Below are positions 1 through 8,330 of a stretch of 64,000 nucleotides of DNA, in pieces. The DNA comes from Rhodobacterales bacterium 52_120_T64. Lineage in GTDB: Bacteria; Pseudomonadota; Alphaproteobacteria; Rhodobacterales; Rhodobacteraceae. The notes under the pieces are model-generated. The model ran no database searches, was not told where the DNA came from, and was given only the letters and a program-made list of their open reading frames with translations. The stretch covers positions 124,001 through 188,000 of the forward strand of contig MABA01000008.1 in the NCBI GenBank assembly GCA_002162875.1. Direction: 5' to 3'. The position numbers and the translations under genes are program-made. Numbering within the stretch: the stretch's first letter is position 1; every line of letters begins with the position of its first letter.

Positions 1-1
1 A

Positions 2-829
2 CTGGCTGCGGGCGCGATTGCTTGCTTTTCTTTGACATCTGCACTGGCACAGGACGTAGAAGTTAACGCCGAAACAGTTGTGGCCGTGGTGAACGGAACC
101 GAGATTACTGTGGGCCATATGATTCTGTTGCGTACGCAGTTGCCCGAACAGTATTTGACCGCACCGGACGAAATTTTGTTTGAAGGAATTCTAGAACAGC
201 TTATCGACCAGACGTTGCTTGGCGACACCGTCGGTGAAGATACACTTGAGCTGCGTTTGACGCTGGAAAATGAATCCCGTGCGCTAAAAGCAGCGATCGC
301 GATTGACGGTGTGATCGGCCAGCCATTCTCAGACGAGGCCATCGCTGCCGCATATGACGAGGCTTATGGCAATCTGCCGGCAGCACCTGAGTTCAACGCC
401 AGCCACATTCTGGTAGCAACCGAGGAAGAAGCTCAAGCTCTGGTCGTGGCGCTAAATGATGGAACAGATTTTGCGGAGCTAGCCAAAGAAAAATCAACCG
501 GTCCATCTGGCCCCAACGGTGGTGAGCTAGGTTGGTTTGGGCTTGGCATGATGGTTCAACCATTTGAAGAAACGGTGCTTGGTCTGGAAGTTGGGAAAAT
601 CTCGGCGCCCGTGCAAACACAATTCGGTTGGCATGTTCTGATCTTGAACGATAAACGCGATGCTTCTGCGCCAGCATTGGAAGCGGTGATCGCTGAAATC
701 ACGCAGGGACTTCAACAAGTTGCATTGAACGCTAAGGTCAATGAATTGCGCGAAGGTGGCAGTGTTGAAACAATGGTCGAAAGTATTGATCCGGCAGCGA
801 TCAAAAACCTCGATTTGCTCGATCAATAA
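2..829 (+). CDS. PpiC/SurA-type peptidylprolyl isomerase (5' end outside window)
   Basis: Periplasmic parvulin-type foldase that helps secreted and outer-membrane proteins fold. The frame is open from base 2 and upstream of the TTG at 32 it reads a hydrophobic stretch ending in SALAQ, so the window cuts off the start of a signal peptide and the TTG at 32 is not the true start. A parvulin domain follows: ASHILVATEEEA, the PSGPNGGELGWFG core and the FGWHVLIL end are all visible. Only 12 bases separate it from argJ, so the two are probably co-transcribed. The family assignment is secure; the substrate is not known from sequence. Confidence 0.9.
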   Translation: MAAGAIACFSLTSALAQDVEVNAETVVAVVNGTEITVGHMILLRTQLPEQYLTAPDEILFEGILEQLIDQTLLGDTVGEDTLELRLTLENESRALKAAIAIDGVIGQPFSDEAIAAAYDEAYGNLPAAPEFNASHILVATEEEAQALVVALNDGTDFAELAKEKSTGPSGPNGGELGWFGLGMMVQPFEETVLGLEVGKISAPVQTQFGWHVLILNDKRDASAPALEAVIAEITQGLQQVALNAKVNELREGGSVETMVESIDPAAIKNLDLLDQ

Positions 830-841
830 AGGAATCCAATC

Positions 842-2083
842 ATGTCTGATATTTCGCCCCTAGCGCCCAAAGGTGGGTTCCCGAAGTTACCTGTAATCGA
901 TGGCGTCCGTTTTGCCGCTGTCGAGGCCGGGGTGAAATATAAAGGCAGGCTGGACGTTATGTTGGCTGAAATTGCTGAAGGTAGCGCAATAGCGGGGACT
1001 TTCACACGCTCGAAAACCCGCTCGGCGCCTGTGCTGTGGTGTCAGGAAAATCTGGCGAAGGGTGCGCAAGCCGGTGGTTCTGCTATTTTGGTGAACTCTG
1101 GCAATGCAAATGCGTTTACCGGGAACAACGGCATGAACGGGGTCGAGGTCTCTGCTGGCGCGGTGGCTGAAACGTTGGGGGTCAGCCCGCGCAACGTGTT
1201 TGTGGCCTCTACCGGAGTTATCGGCGAATCGCTGCCGTCAGATCGGATCACATCCAAGATAGGCGAGTTGCATGATGGTCTGAGCGACGCGAATGCCGAG
1301 GATGCGGCGCGCGCGATTATGACGACAGATACCTATGCGAAAGGGGCGAAAGCCTCTGTTGATCTGGGCGATGTAACCGTGCAGATCGCCGGTTTTGCGA
1401 AGGGTTCGGGCATGATTGCACCGGACATGGCGACGATGCTGGCGTTTGTGTTTACGGATGCGAAAATCAGCCAAGGCGTTTTGCAGGAAATCGTGTCAGG
1501 CGCGAACGTGACGACGTTTAACAGCATTACTGTGGATAGTGATACATCGACTTCGGACAGTCTGGTCGTTACGGCGACTGGCAAGGCCGAAATGGATGAG
1601 ATCACGTCGATGTCCGACCCACGCGTGGCCGCGTTTGCCGATGCATTGCGCGGCGTGATGATGGACTTGGCGCATTTGGTGGTGCGGGACGGCGAAGGCG
1701 CTACTAAGTTTATCGGAATTACTGTGAAGGGCGGCGAAAGCGACACGGCGGCGAAAACCGTTGGGCTATCGATTGCGAATTCACCGTTGGTTAAAACGGC
1801 TTTCGCTGGTGAGGACCCTAATTGGGGCCGTATCGTTATGGCGATTGGCAAAGCAGGTGAGGCGGCGGATCGGGATAAGCTGTCGATCTGGTTTGGCGAT
1901 ATTCTGGTTGCCGATAAGGGCTGGGTTTCGCCCGATTACCGCGAGGAAGACGGTGCGGGTTATATGAAAGGCCAAGACCTGACCGTGACCGTTTATTTGG
2001 GCGTTGGTGATGGTTCTGCGACTGTCTGGACCTGTGACCTGACGCACCAGTACATCACGATCAACGCCGATTATCGTTCATGA
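842..2083 (+). CDS. argJ: Bifunctional glutamate N-acetyltransferase / amino-acid acetyltransferase ArgJ
   Basis: Transfers the acetyl group of N-acetylornithine to glutamate (and can acetylate glutamate with acetyl-CoA), closing the cyclic arginine pathway in the cytoplasm. The 413-residue length is normal. The autoproteolysis site is clear: PDMATML with Thr198 as the new N-terminal nucleophile that splits the precursor into alpha and beta chains. The NSGNANAFTG segment near residue 85 is also typical. The start ATG follows AAGGAA at a good distance. The stop codon overlaps the mutT start (ATGA), suggesting translational coupling. Confidence 0.96.
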   Translation: MSDISPLAPKGGFPKLPVIDGVRFAAVEAGVKYKGRLDVMLAEIAEGSAIAGTFTRSKTRSAPVLWCQENLAKGAQAGGSAILVNSGNANAFTGNNGMNGVEVSAGAVAETLGVSPRNVFVASTGVIGESLPSDRITSKIGELHDGLSDANAEDAARAIMTTDTYAKGAKASVDLGDVTVQIAGFAKGSGMIAPDMATMLAFVFTDAKISQGVLQEIVSGANVTTFNSITVDSDTSTSDSLVVTATGKAEMDEITSMSDPRVAAFADALRGVMMDLAHLVVRDGEGATKFIGITVKGGESDTAAKTVGLSIANSPLVKTAFAGEDPNWGRIVMAIGKAGEAADRDKLSIWFGDILVADKGWVSPDYREEDGAGYMKGQDLTVTVYLGVGDGSATVWTCDLTHQYITINADYRS

Positions 2084-2478
2084 AAACACTGCTGGTTTCC
2101 GCTGTGGCATTGATTGACGCCGATGGCCGTGTGCTGTTGGCGCAACGCCCCGAGGGGAAATCAATGGCTGGCCTGTGGGAATTCCCCGGCGGCAAGGTCG
2201 AATCTGGCGAAACCCCAGAGGCCGCGTTGATCCGCGAATTGCAGGAAGAACTGGGGATTGATACATGGGAAAGCTGTCTGGCACCGCTGACATTTGCTTC
2301 CCATTCCTACGACGAATTTCACTTGTTAATGCCGCTGTTTGCGTGTCGCAAGTGGAAGGGGTCTCCTCACCCTCAAGAGGGGCAGACGTTGAAATGGGTC
2401 AGGGCAAACAAGCTGCGCGACTATCCAATGCCGCCTGCCGATATTCCACTGATTCCGATATTGCGGGACTGGCTTTAG
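2080..2478 (+). CDS. mutT: 8-oxo-dGTP diphosphatase MutT (Nudix hydrolase)
   Basis: Cleanses the nucleotide pool of oxidised GTP/dGTP. The 132-residue protein carries a complete Nudix box, G38-x5-E44-x7-R52-E53-L-x-E56-E57-x-G59-I60, preceded by LWEFPGGKVE, the usual MutT signature. It overlaps the last four bases of argJ and converges on the exporter gene with a four-base tail overlap. The same window also carries mutY, the other half of the 8-oxoguanine defence. Confidence 0.92.
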   Translation: MKTLLVSAVALIDADGRVLLAQRPEGKSMAGLWEFPGGKVESGETPEAALIRELQEELGIDTWESCLAPLTFASHSYDEFHLLMPLFACRKWKGSPHPQEGQTLKWVRANKLRDYPMPPADIPLIPILRDWL

Positions 2479-4778
2479 CGCTTGCCTTTAAGCAGGCTGT
2501 AAAGGCCGGGTAGCACGAAAATATCGAATATAAAGGCGATGAAAATCGTCATGCTGGTTAAGAAACCTAACTGACGGTTAACTTCGAATCCGCTAAACAT
2601 CAGGATTGAAAACCCAAGGCCGAGCGCCAGTGTGGTGGTCAAAACCCCAGGTATTACATTACGCAAAACTGTGCGAACGCCTGCTCGCGATTGGGTGTGT
2701 TTGCCGCGCGCCAGTGCATAGAGGATGTGGATGGTGTCATCGACGACGATGCCAAATGTGATAGCGGCGATGACGGAAGCAGCCATGCCGACCTCTCCGT
2801 TAATCCAGACCCATAAGCCCAACGAGGCCATTGCCGGCAGGAAGTTTGGCAGGATCGACAATACCGCCAATATGGGCGAGCGCAGGAACAAGCCGATTAA
2901 AATGGACACAACAAACATGGCAAGGGCCGAGCCAGCCAGCATGTTCTGTGTGTTAACCTCGGACAAATAGGCCGACATCACGCCGACGCCAGACATTGTG
3001 GCAGCTTCGGGAGTGAACCCCATTTGAAGGGTTTTGGCCTCGATCTTTGTGCTCAGGTCGCGCACACCCGCCGCAGAAATTCTGGGCAGCATGATTTTGA
3101 GGTGCAGTTGCGTGAAGTCCTCTGAGTAGAAACCAACATAATCGCTTCCGCTTCCCGATCCAGTTCGAACGCAGTAGTTGAGCATCTTATGGGGAATATC
3201 GAGGATTGCACCCTCATAAGGAGGTTGACGATGGGCCAGACAATCTTGAATTAGCGGCAGGGGGCTGAAAACATCACCCACCGGATGTTGCGCTTTGATC
3301 CAGTCGACCAAATCAATCACATCAGCGATGGCTTTAGGCTGGATCAACTCGCCTTCTTCATACTTCAACACTACATCGATGGAGTTAAACCAACCGAAGG
3401 TCTCCGTGATGTTGTCGATGTTTACCAGAAGCGGGTGGTCAGATGGAAAATTGTTGGTGATCTGATCGTCAAAAACGATGCGTGTCAGGCCGGTTAATGC
3501 CGCCAATGAAAGGACGGAAACGATCAGAGCGTTGCGGATCGGTGCGGCGGCCCAAGCGTCTGCAAACCAGCGGGAAATGGTGCGGATGCGGTCGTCGCAG
3601 ATCACCAGTTCGGTCCGTTTGGATTTCAGGGCGATCGGGGCAACCAGAAGTGATAAAAATAGCGAGAATACCAGCCCGATGGCGACGAGGTTTCCCATGG
3701 CTTTGAACGCAGGTGCATCGGCCCAGTTAAGCGACAAAAATCCGACTGTGGTCGTGACATGGGCCAGTGTGACGGGCACGGTCAACTTGCGGAAGCTCGA
3801 CAAAATGATGGTGTGGGACCGTTGGAATGGCAATCGCCGTTGTCGCTGCCCCATGGCATGGACAACGTGGATAAGGCTGGCGACGGTCAGCGTGAACACA
3901 ATCGAAAATGAGGAGGCAGAGCCAGCGGCGAAGACATATCCGCTCCAACCTGCAACGCCTTGGGTTAACAGAACCGACATACCCGCGACGACCAGCACCG
4001 ACAGGGTTAAGCGTAAGTTGCCGAATGCAAATAGCAGTACGAGGAAGTTTACGAAAGCAGTGGCAGGGAACAGATATCGACTATCCTGCTCGAACGCTTC
4101 ACGCAGGGCTTCGAATGTGACGATGTTTCCAACGATGGATATCTGTAGGCTCGGGAATTTCTCGCGCAGATGGGAAACCAAATCCATCTGCTCGGTGTAG
4201 GCGGCGATCAGAGCGGGGTCACTTTGGTCGGCATGATCCAACGACAGAATAACAATTGTGGCGCTCAGATCTTCGTTAAAGAAATAGACGCTTAAGGCCG
4301 GGTGATCTTTGGCCAAAAACTGTACGTCTTCCAACGGGGTGTATTCAGTTGGATATCCGAGTGCCGGCAATGTGGCCGTGGTAGAGCCAAGCGATGTTAT
4401 GTAGTCGATATAGAGAGGGTGCTGAGGGTCTTGCAGAATTTCGGTTAAGTACCGCTCGGCCTCCAGTAGGTGCAGCGGCGCACCGGATTTACCCGCGTCC
4501 AGCGCGATCAAAGTCGCGGCGGATTTCCCGAAAACCTCGCGATATTCTTCGAGCTTTTGGCGATGAACATTGTTGTCGCTGAAAAACAGCAGCGGGTCGT
4601 TCGAATTTTTAACATCGAGCGCGGCCGAGCCGATAAGGACTATAAATACTGCGACAACCGAAAGGCTGTAACGGCGGTGCTGATAAGCCCAGCGTTGGAC
4701 TTTGAAAATCCATCGCAATATCCGCACCCAAAAATTCAAGGCAGCCCCTTTACTGATCTTATAAATACACAGAGGCAT
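2475..4778 (-). CDS. RND/MMPL-superfamily exporter
   Basis: Large inner-membrane protein of 767 residues with the RND/patched duplicated layout: one N-terminal membrane helix (about residues 37-55), a long periplasmic domain, a bundle of membrane helices around residues 235-385, then a second periplasmic domain and a second helix bundle from about 620 to the end. FGIVVDDTIHILYAL in the second half is the charged helix typical of proton-driven MMPL/RND proteins. It is a single-component type, about three quarters the length of AcrB. Substrate cannot be told from sequence; lipids or hopanoid-like molecules are possible for this subfamily. It stands alone, convergent with mutT. Confidence 0.85.
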   Translation of the reverse strand: MPLCIYKISKGAALNFWVRILRWIFKVQRWAYQHRRYSLSVVAVFIVLIGSAALDVKNSNDPLLFFSDNNVHRQKLEEYREVFGKSAATLIALDAGKSGAPLHLLEAERYLTEILQDPQHPLYIDYITSLGSTTATLPALGYPTEYTPLEDVQFLAKDHPALSVYFFNEDLSATIVILSLDHADQSDPALIAAYTEQMDLVSHLREKFPSLQISIVGNIVTFEALREAFEQDSRYLFPATAFVNFLVLLFAFGNLRLTLSVLVVAGMSVLLTQGVAGWSGYVFAAGSASSFSIVFTLTVASLIHVVHAMGQRQRRLPFQRSHTIILSSFRKLTVPVTLAHVTTTVGFLSLNWADAPAFKAMGNLVAIGLVFSLFLSLLVAPIALKSKRTELVICDDRIRTISRWFADAWAAAPIRNALIVSVLSLAALTGLTRIVFDDQITNNFPSDHPLLVNIDNITETFGWFNSIDVVLKYEEGELIQPKAIADVIDLVDWIKAQHPVGDVFSPLPLIQDCLAHRQPPYEGAILDIPHKMLNYCVRTGSGSGSDYVGFYSEDFTQLHLKIMLPRISAAGVRDLSTKIEAKTLQMGFTPEAATMSGVGVMSAYLSEVNTQNMLAGSALAMFVVSILIGLFLRSPILAVLSILPNFLPAMASLGLWVWINGEVGMAASVIAAITFGIVVDDTIHILYALARGKHTQSRAGVRTVLRNVIPGVLTTTLALGLGFSILMFSGFEVNRQLGFLTSMTIFIAFIFDIFVLPGLYSLLKGKR

Positions 4779-4943
4779 AACCCCCGTAAGCGTCTTGCGT
4801 ATTAGCCAAAATCAAAGGCGAAGCAAGACATAGGGGCCAAGATTTTACATAATTGCGCGTTATCGGCGGAATTCCACGTGTAGTTCTGGATGACGTGGCG
4901 GCAAACACTCCCTATAACGCGAATAACACAGACAGGAATCGCA

Positions 4944-5633
4944 ATGCCAGATTTTCTACAATACCCCGACCGACAGACCCTGATGGAGAATATCGCCGAG
5001 GATGTGGCCGACCAATTGGAGGCCGCGATTTTGGTGTGGGGTTCCGCAACGCTGGCGGTGCCGGGTGGAACAACGCCAGCACCGTTTCTTACGCTATTGT
5101 CAAAAACCGATCTGGATTGGTCGAAAGTGAATGTGATGCTGACGGACGAGCGGTTCGTTCCCGAAAGTTCAGAACGCTCCAACACGCGCCTGCTGCGTGA
5201 TACATTGTTGCAGAATAACGCGGCAGTGGCGAACTTGGTGCCTTTCTATAAGGATGCCGATACACCAGAGGATGTTCTTGAGGATTTGACCCGCGCAATT
5301 ACTGCGGCCCTACCAATCGACGTTTGTGTGCTGGGCATGGGGGAAGATATGCATACTGCCAGTCTATTCCCGGAAGCGGACCGTCTGGAGGAGGGGTTGG
5401 ATTTAGACGGCACGTCAGTTTTGCTGCCGATGCGCGCGCCGGGCGCACCGGAACCTCGGTTAACGTTAACGGCTTCGGTGCTGCAGGCTGCACGGAATAT
5501 CCATATTCTGATTACGGGTGAGGGTAAGAAGACAGCACTCGAGGCCGCGATGTTCGAAGGCCCTGCAAGCGAAGCCCCGATCCGTGTGGTTCTGGATGCG
5601 CCCGGACAGGTCGATGTGCATTACGCCGACTAG
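4944..5633 (+). CDS. pgl: 6-phosphogluconolactonase
   Basis: Hydrolyses 6-phosphogluconolactone in the oxidative pentose phosphate / Entner-Doudoroff route. The 229-residue protein shows the family blocks: VPGGTTPAP, the LTDERFVP motif, NTRLLRDTLL and LGMGEDMHTASLFP. The ATG at 4944 is chosen because AGGAA sits eight bases upstream and the peptide then begins MPDFLQYPD; the frame runs 18 codons further upstream without such support. zwf and pgi, frequent partners in this family of bacteria, are not next to it here. Confidence 0.93.
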   Translation: MPDFLQYPDRQTLMENIAEDVADQLEAAILVWGSATLAVPGGTTPAPFLTLLSKTDLDWSKVNVMLTDERFVPESSERSNTRLLRDTLLQNNAAVANLVPFYKDADTPEDVLEDLTRAITAALPIDVCVLGMGEDMHTASLFPEADRLEEGLDLDGTSVLLPMRAPGAPEPRLTLTASVLQAARNIHILITGEGKKTALEAAMFEGPASEAPIRVVLDAPGQVDVHYAD

Positions 5634-5666
5634 CGTAATTTAATAAATTCGGTATAGGTCAACTCT

Positions 5667-6104
5667 ATGAACAAAACGATATTACTTCTGAACGGTCCCA
5701 ACCTGAACTTGCTTGGCTCCCGCGAGCCGGAGATTTACGGCTACGACACGTTAGCTGATGTCGAGGCACGGTGCATGACGCACGCGAACACGCTGGGCGT
5801 GACACTGGAATGTCGCCAAACCAACCACGAGGGCGTTCTCGTCGACTGGATACAAGAAGCGCGCGGTAAGGCGGATGCGATCATTCTGAATGCAGGCGCG
5901 TACACGCATACCTCCATCGCTATTCACGATGCACTGAAGGCCTATGACGGTTATAAGATGGAATTGCATATCTCCGACCCCAAACAGCGCGAAGCGTTTC
6001 GACATATTTCCTATGTCGAACTCGCCTCGGATGGGTTGATCGCAGGTAAGGGTGTAGACGGGTATACAATGGCCATTGACGCCGTGATGGAAAAAATCGC
6101 TTGA
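5667..6104 (+). CDS. aroQ: Type II 3-dehydroquinate dehydratase
   Basis: Third step of the shikimate pathway, converting 3-dehydroquinate to 3-dehydroshikimate. At 145 residues it has the type II length. The N-terminal LLLNGPNLNLLGSREPEIYG contains the flexible lid with the catalytic Tyr24, and NAGAYTHTSIAIHDAL and ELHISDP carry the active-site Asn and His. It follows pgl by 33 bases and precedes the queuosine-precursor transporter, which has its own leader. Confidence 0.96.
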   Translation: MNKTILLLNGPNLNLLGSREPEIYGYDTLADVEARCMTHANTLGVTLECRQTNHEGVLVDWIQEARGKADAIILNAGAYTHTSIAIHDALKAYDGYKMELHISDPKQREAFRHISYVELASDGLIAGKGVDGYTMAIDAVMEKIA

Positions 6105-6146
6105 ACGTGCAATAGTCCCCGACTATATCGCCCGCACTAAAACTGT

Positions 6147-6187
6147 AACGAAGTCGCCGCTCCTTCTATAAAAAACGGAATACAAAT
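6147..6187 (+). promoter_or_regulatory. Candidate preQ1-I riboswitch controlling the yhhQ-type transporter
   Basis: A very short H-type pseudoknot can be drawn. P1 is GAAG 6150-6153 with CTTC 6163-6166; the loop begins TCGC, as in a known thermophile preQ1-I aptamer I recall; the A-rich tail CTATAAAAAAC (6166-6176) is identical to the core tail of the Bacillus preQ1-I class. P2 would pair CCG 6157-6159 with CGG 6176-6178. The CGGAA of P2 is also the Shine-Dalgarno of the gene starting at 6188, so ligand binding would hide it. The downstream gene belongs to the queuosine-precursor transporter family, which is the expected target. P1 is only four pairs, one less than usual, hence the moderate confidence. 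Confidence 0.6.
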
Positions 6188-6811
6188 ATGAACCGTGGAA
6201 TACTCATTGGCGTAATCGCCATGGCAACCGTTGTTGTTGCCTCTAACATCCTCGTGCAATTCTTGTTCGGCAATTGGCTGACATGGGGCGCATTTACCTA
6301 TCCAGTTGCCTTCTTGGTGACTGACCTGATGAACCGGCTTTATGGACCAAGCCAAGCCCGCAAGGTTATCTTTGCCGGTTTCGTCGTCGGTGTGATCGCC
6401 TCGCTTATTGGAACGCAAGTAATGCTGGAATTCGGCCCCGCCGTAACACTACGCATTGCGCTTGGTTCGGGTACGGCATTCCTTGTCGCGCAGCTGACCG
6501 ACGTTCTGGTCTTTGACCGCCTACGCAAGGGTAGTTGGTGGCGTGCGCCGCTAGCGTCCTCAGTGGTTGGTTCGTCGCTGGATACAGCACTGTTTTTCAC
6601 CATCGCATTCTCTGCAACACTTGTGTTTATCGAGCCGTCAAATGACGTTAGCTGGGCTGGTGAAATCCTGCCGATCCTTGGATTTGGCCCTATGGCGCCG
6701 CTTTGGGTCAGCCTTGGTGTTGCGGACTTTTTCGTCAAAATGTTGTTGTCGATGGTGGCGCTCATACCATTTCGTGTGCTGTCAAAAAAGCTCAGCACAC
6801 AAATGTCATAA
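6188..6811 (+). CDS. Queuosine precursor transporter (YhhQ/VUT family)
   Basis: Inner-membrane protein of 207 residues with about six hydrophobic segments. The pattern FTYPVAFLVTDLMNRLYGP near residue 40 and the repeated GSGTAFLVAQLTDVLVFDRLR near residue 95 are hallmarks of the YhhQ/COG1738 family, which imports preQ0/preQ1 (and related 7-deazaguanines) for queuosine in tRNA. The role fits the preQ1-I-like element directly before it. No other queuosine gene lies in the window, so this organism may salvage the precursor or make it from genes elsewhere. Confidence 0.9.
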   Translation: MNRGILIGVIAMATVVVASNILVQFLFGNWLTWGAFTYPVAFLVTDLMNRLYGPSQARKVIFAGFVVGVIASLIGTQVMLEFGPAVTLRIALGSGTAFLVAQLTDVLVFDRLRKGSWWRAPLASSVVGSSLDTALFFTIAFSATLVFIEPSNDVSWAGEILPILGFGPMAPLWVSLGVADFFVKMLLSMVALIPFRVLSKKLSTQMS

Positions 6812-6882
6812 GATTTTGCTTTGAGTTTTTCAAAAGTCGTGGCATGCTCTCTTTATCGTAAACTTTGAGAGAGGAGGTGCCA

Positions 6883-6939
6883 ATGTCTATTGGGAAACTG
6901 GAGCAGATGGTTAAAGTTATTCGCGAGGTGAAAATCTAG
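6883..6939 (+). CDS. Possible 18-residue leader peptide
   Basis: ATG at 6883 is preceded by GAGAGGAGGTGCCA, the strongest Shine-Dalgarno match in this part of the window, and encodes MSIGKLEQMVKVIREVKI followed by TAG. The peptide is basic and could form an amphipathic helix. It is followed by a GGGGcagCCCC hairpin (from 6940) and, 75 bases on, a strong terminator. No family is recognised. The frame stays open well beyond the TAG, so a nonsense-truncated older gene is an alternative. Translation is inferred from the ribosome binding site only. Confidence 0.45.
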   Translation: MSIGKLEQMVKVIREVKI

Positions 6940-7014
6940 AGGGGCAGCCCCCTTTGGGCAAACATCTGGCACTTGGGCTTCAAGCCTGGCTTTGCCACCT
7001 TCATACTCAAGTCC

Positions 7015-7045
7015 GGGCCTCCCTATTACGATAGGGCGGCCCTTT
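7015..7045 (+). terminator. Strong intrinsic terminator after the short peptide
   Basis: GGGCC-T-CCCTAT, loop TACG, ATAGGG-C-GGCCC forms an eleven-pair stem with one internal mismatch, followed by TTTCT. It would end a plus-strand transcript starting before 6883. Two smaller hairpins (GGCTtcaAGCC near 6976 and TGGCtttGCCA near 6987) precede it, so the transcript of roughly 180 bases would be highly structured. Confidence 0.65.
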
Positions 7046-7068
7046 CTGATTGTAACGGTATTTTGGCC

Positions 7069-7356
7069 CTAATTACTCCAATTCGCTACTATATCGTGCC
7101 CGACCATTTCCGGTGCGCGTTCAAGTAAATCGGAGAAGGTGCCCCATAATTCTTTGATGCGAAGCGCGTTTGCCTCAGAAGTTGTCCGGCTTTCGACGAT
7201 TGCAATAATATGACCCGAGCCGTCCTCGTCCATCGAATTGATAAACTGCTGCATGCCTGGAAGGGACATAATTTCTTCCTTAAGTCCTTCCATTATCGCC
7301 GTGGCGTCGTCTCGCGAGCCGTCTTTCATTTTGTATCTCGTAATACGTGCAAACAT
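7069..7356 (-). CDS. Antibiotic biosynthesis monooxygenase (ABM)-like small protein
   Basis: A 95-residue protein of the dimeric alpha-beta barrel type: MFARITRYKMKDGS opens the first strand, followed by a helix (ATAIMEGLKEEIMSLPGMQQF), a GHIIAIVES strand and a final helix. This resembles the ABM/YgiN fold, whose members range from quinol monooxygenases to proteins of unknown role. ATG at 7356 is chosen because GGGAG lies seven bases upstream; a GTG four codons earlier overlaps that site. No catalytic assignment is possible. It is a monocistronic minus-strand gene. Confidence 0.7.
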   Translation of the reverse strand: MFARITRYKMKDGSRDDATAIMEGLKEEIMSLPGMQQFINSMDEDGSGHIIAIVESRTTSEANALRIKELWGTFSDLLERAPEMVGHDIVANWSN

Positions 7357-7419
7357 TTTTACTCCCACCTTTCTAATCGTTAAAATGCCAGTGCTGAAAG
7401 CACTCGACGTGATTGTTTA

Positions 7420-7653
7420 TCATATTATTCGAAATTTGAGAAATTTGGGGTGATCCAAGCGCTGCTGCCTTGCTGGTTTTCGGTCGCCCTTCCACCATTT
7501 TAATGCGTCGGAATAATCGAATGCTAGTGAGACCGTGTTGGTGATAAGTAGTATCCAAAGATATGTCTCTCCTGTTTTTCCGTACCATAACCTGTTAGTC
7601 CAGCGATAAGACAAAAAGTTTGTGTGACACGCGGTATATCGTTCGCTGATCAT
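7420..7653 (-). CDS. Small hypothetical protein with one membrane helix
   Basis: A 77-codon frame whose central part reads like real protein: RLWYGKTGET, a hydrophobic segment TYLWILLITNTVSLAF, then DALKWWKGDRKPARQQ. No good ribosome binding site is seen at the ATG at 7653, so the true start may lie further in, or this may be the remnant of a longer gene. It lies in the 323-base stretch between the ABM-like gene and the histidine phosphatase, which otherwise shows nothing. Not recognised. Confidence 0.35.
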   Translation of the reverse strand: MISERYTACHTNFLSYRWTNRLWYGKTGETYLWILLITNTVSLAFDYSDALKWWKGDRKPARQQRLDHPKFLKFRII

Positions 7654-7679
7654 GCGGTATTGATGAAATGGAAAATCTG

Positions 7680-8330
7680 ATGTCAGAACTCACCCTTATC
7701 CGTCATGGGCAAGCGCAAACCGGTGCTAAAGACGAGGCAAGTTATGACAAACTTAGCGACCTTGGCCACGAGCAGGCGGGTTGGCTGGGGCGGCATTTTC
7801 AGCACACACATGGCTATGATCTGATGATCTCGGGTGCAATGAATCGACAAATACAGACGGCGCAATCCCTACAGTTGGACGTACCGCACGATAAGGATGC
7901 GCGCTTGAACGAGATGGATTATTTCGGTCTGGCTGACAGCTTATTGCAGACCCAAGGCATTGCTTGGCCCACGTCTGAGGCGGAATTCATAGCGCATTTG
8001 CCAAAGGTTCTTCATGCGTGGCGATCTGGTGAAATTGTTGACGGGTTGGAAACTTACGACGCCTTTTGTGCGCGTATTACGGAAGCATTGGATGATGCGA
8101 GGAGCAAAGATGGCCGCGTATTGCTCGTTACGTCAACGGGGGTTATTGCGACACTGGCAACCTTGGCGCTAGATCTGGACATTCACAAAAAGAGCAGAAT
8201 GTTTATGGCTGTCGCACATACATCTATCCACAAGTTCACAATGCTTAACGGTGACCTGCATCTGACGCAATTTGGTGGAACGCCACATTTAGATTACCCC
8301 GAACGTTTGCATGCGAAAACCTTTGCCTGA
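7680..8330 (+). CDS. Histidine phosphatase (phosphoglycerate mutase-like) family protein
   Basis: The protein opens MSELTLIRHGQAQTG, the RHG motif whose His is the phosphorylated nucleophile of the family; LSDLGHEQAGWLGRHF and SGAMNRQIQTAQ are the usual following blocks. The second catalytic His is commonly found in an SHGG-type motif; here the equivalent stretch reads TSTGVIATLA, as in several branches of the family. The ATG at 7680 has GGAA seven bases upstream, better than the ATG four codons earlier. Its stop overlaps the arfB start by one base (TGATG), so the two are coupled. Substrate unknown. Confidence 0.85.
   Translation: MSELTLIRHGQAQTGAKDEASYDKLSDLGHEQAGWLGRHFQHTHGYDLMISGAMNRQIQTAQSLQLDVPHDKDARLNEMDYFGLADSLLQTQGIAWPTSEAEFIAHLPKVLHAWRSGEIVDGLETYDAFCARITEALDDARSKDGRVLLVTSTGVIATLATLALDLDIHKKSRMFMAVAHTSIHKFTMLNGDLHLTQFGGTPHLDYPERLHAKTFA

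Noticed and set aside
3478-4200. 240-codon plus-strand open frame
   Set aside because: Antisense to the exporter gene, whose membrane-protein translation is clearly real; composition of this frame is low in hydrophobic order and has no ribosome site.
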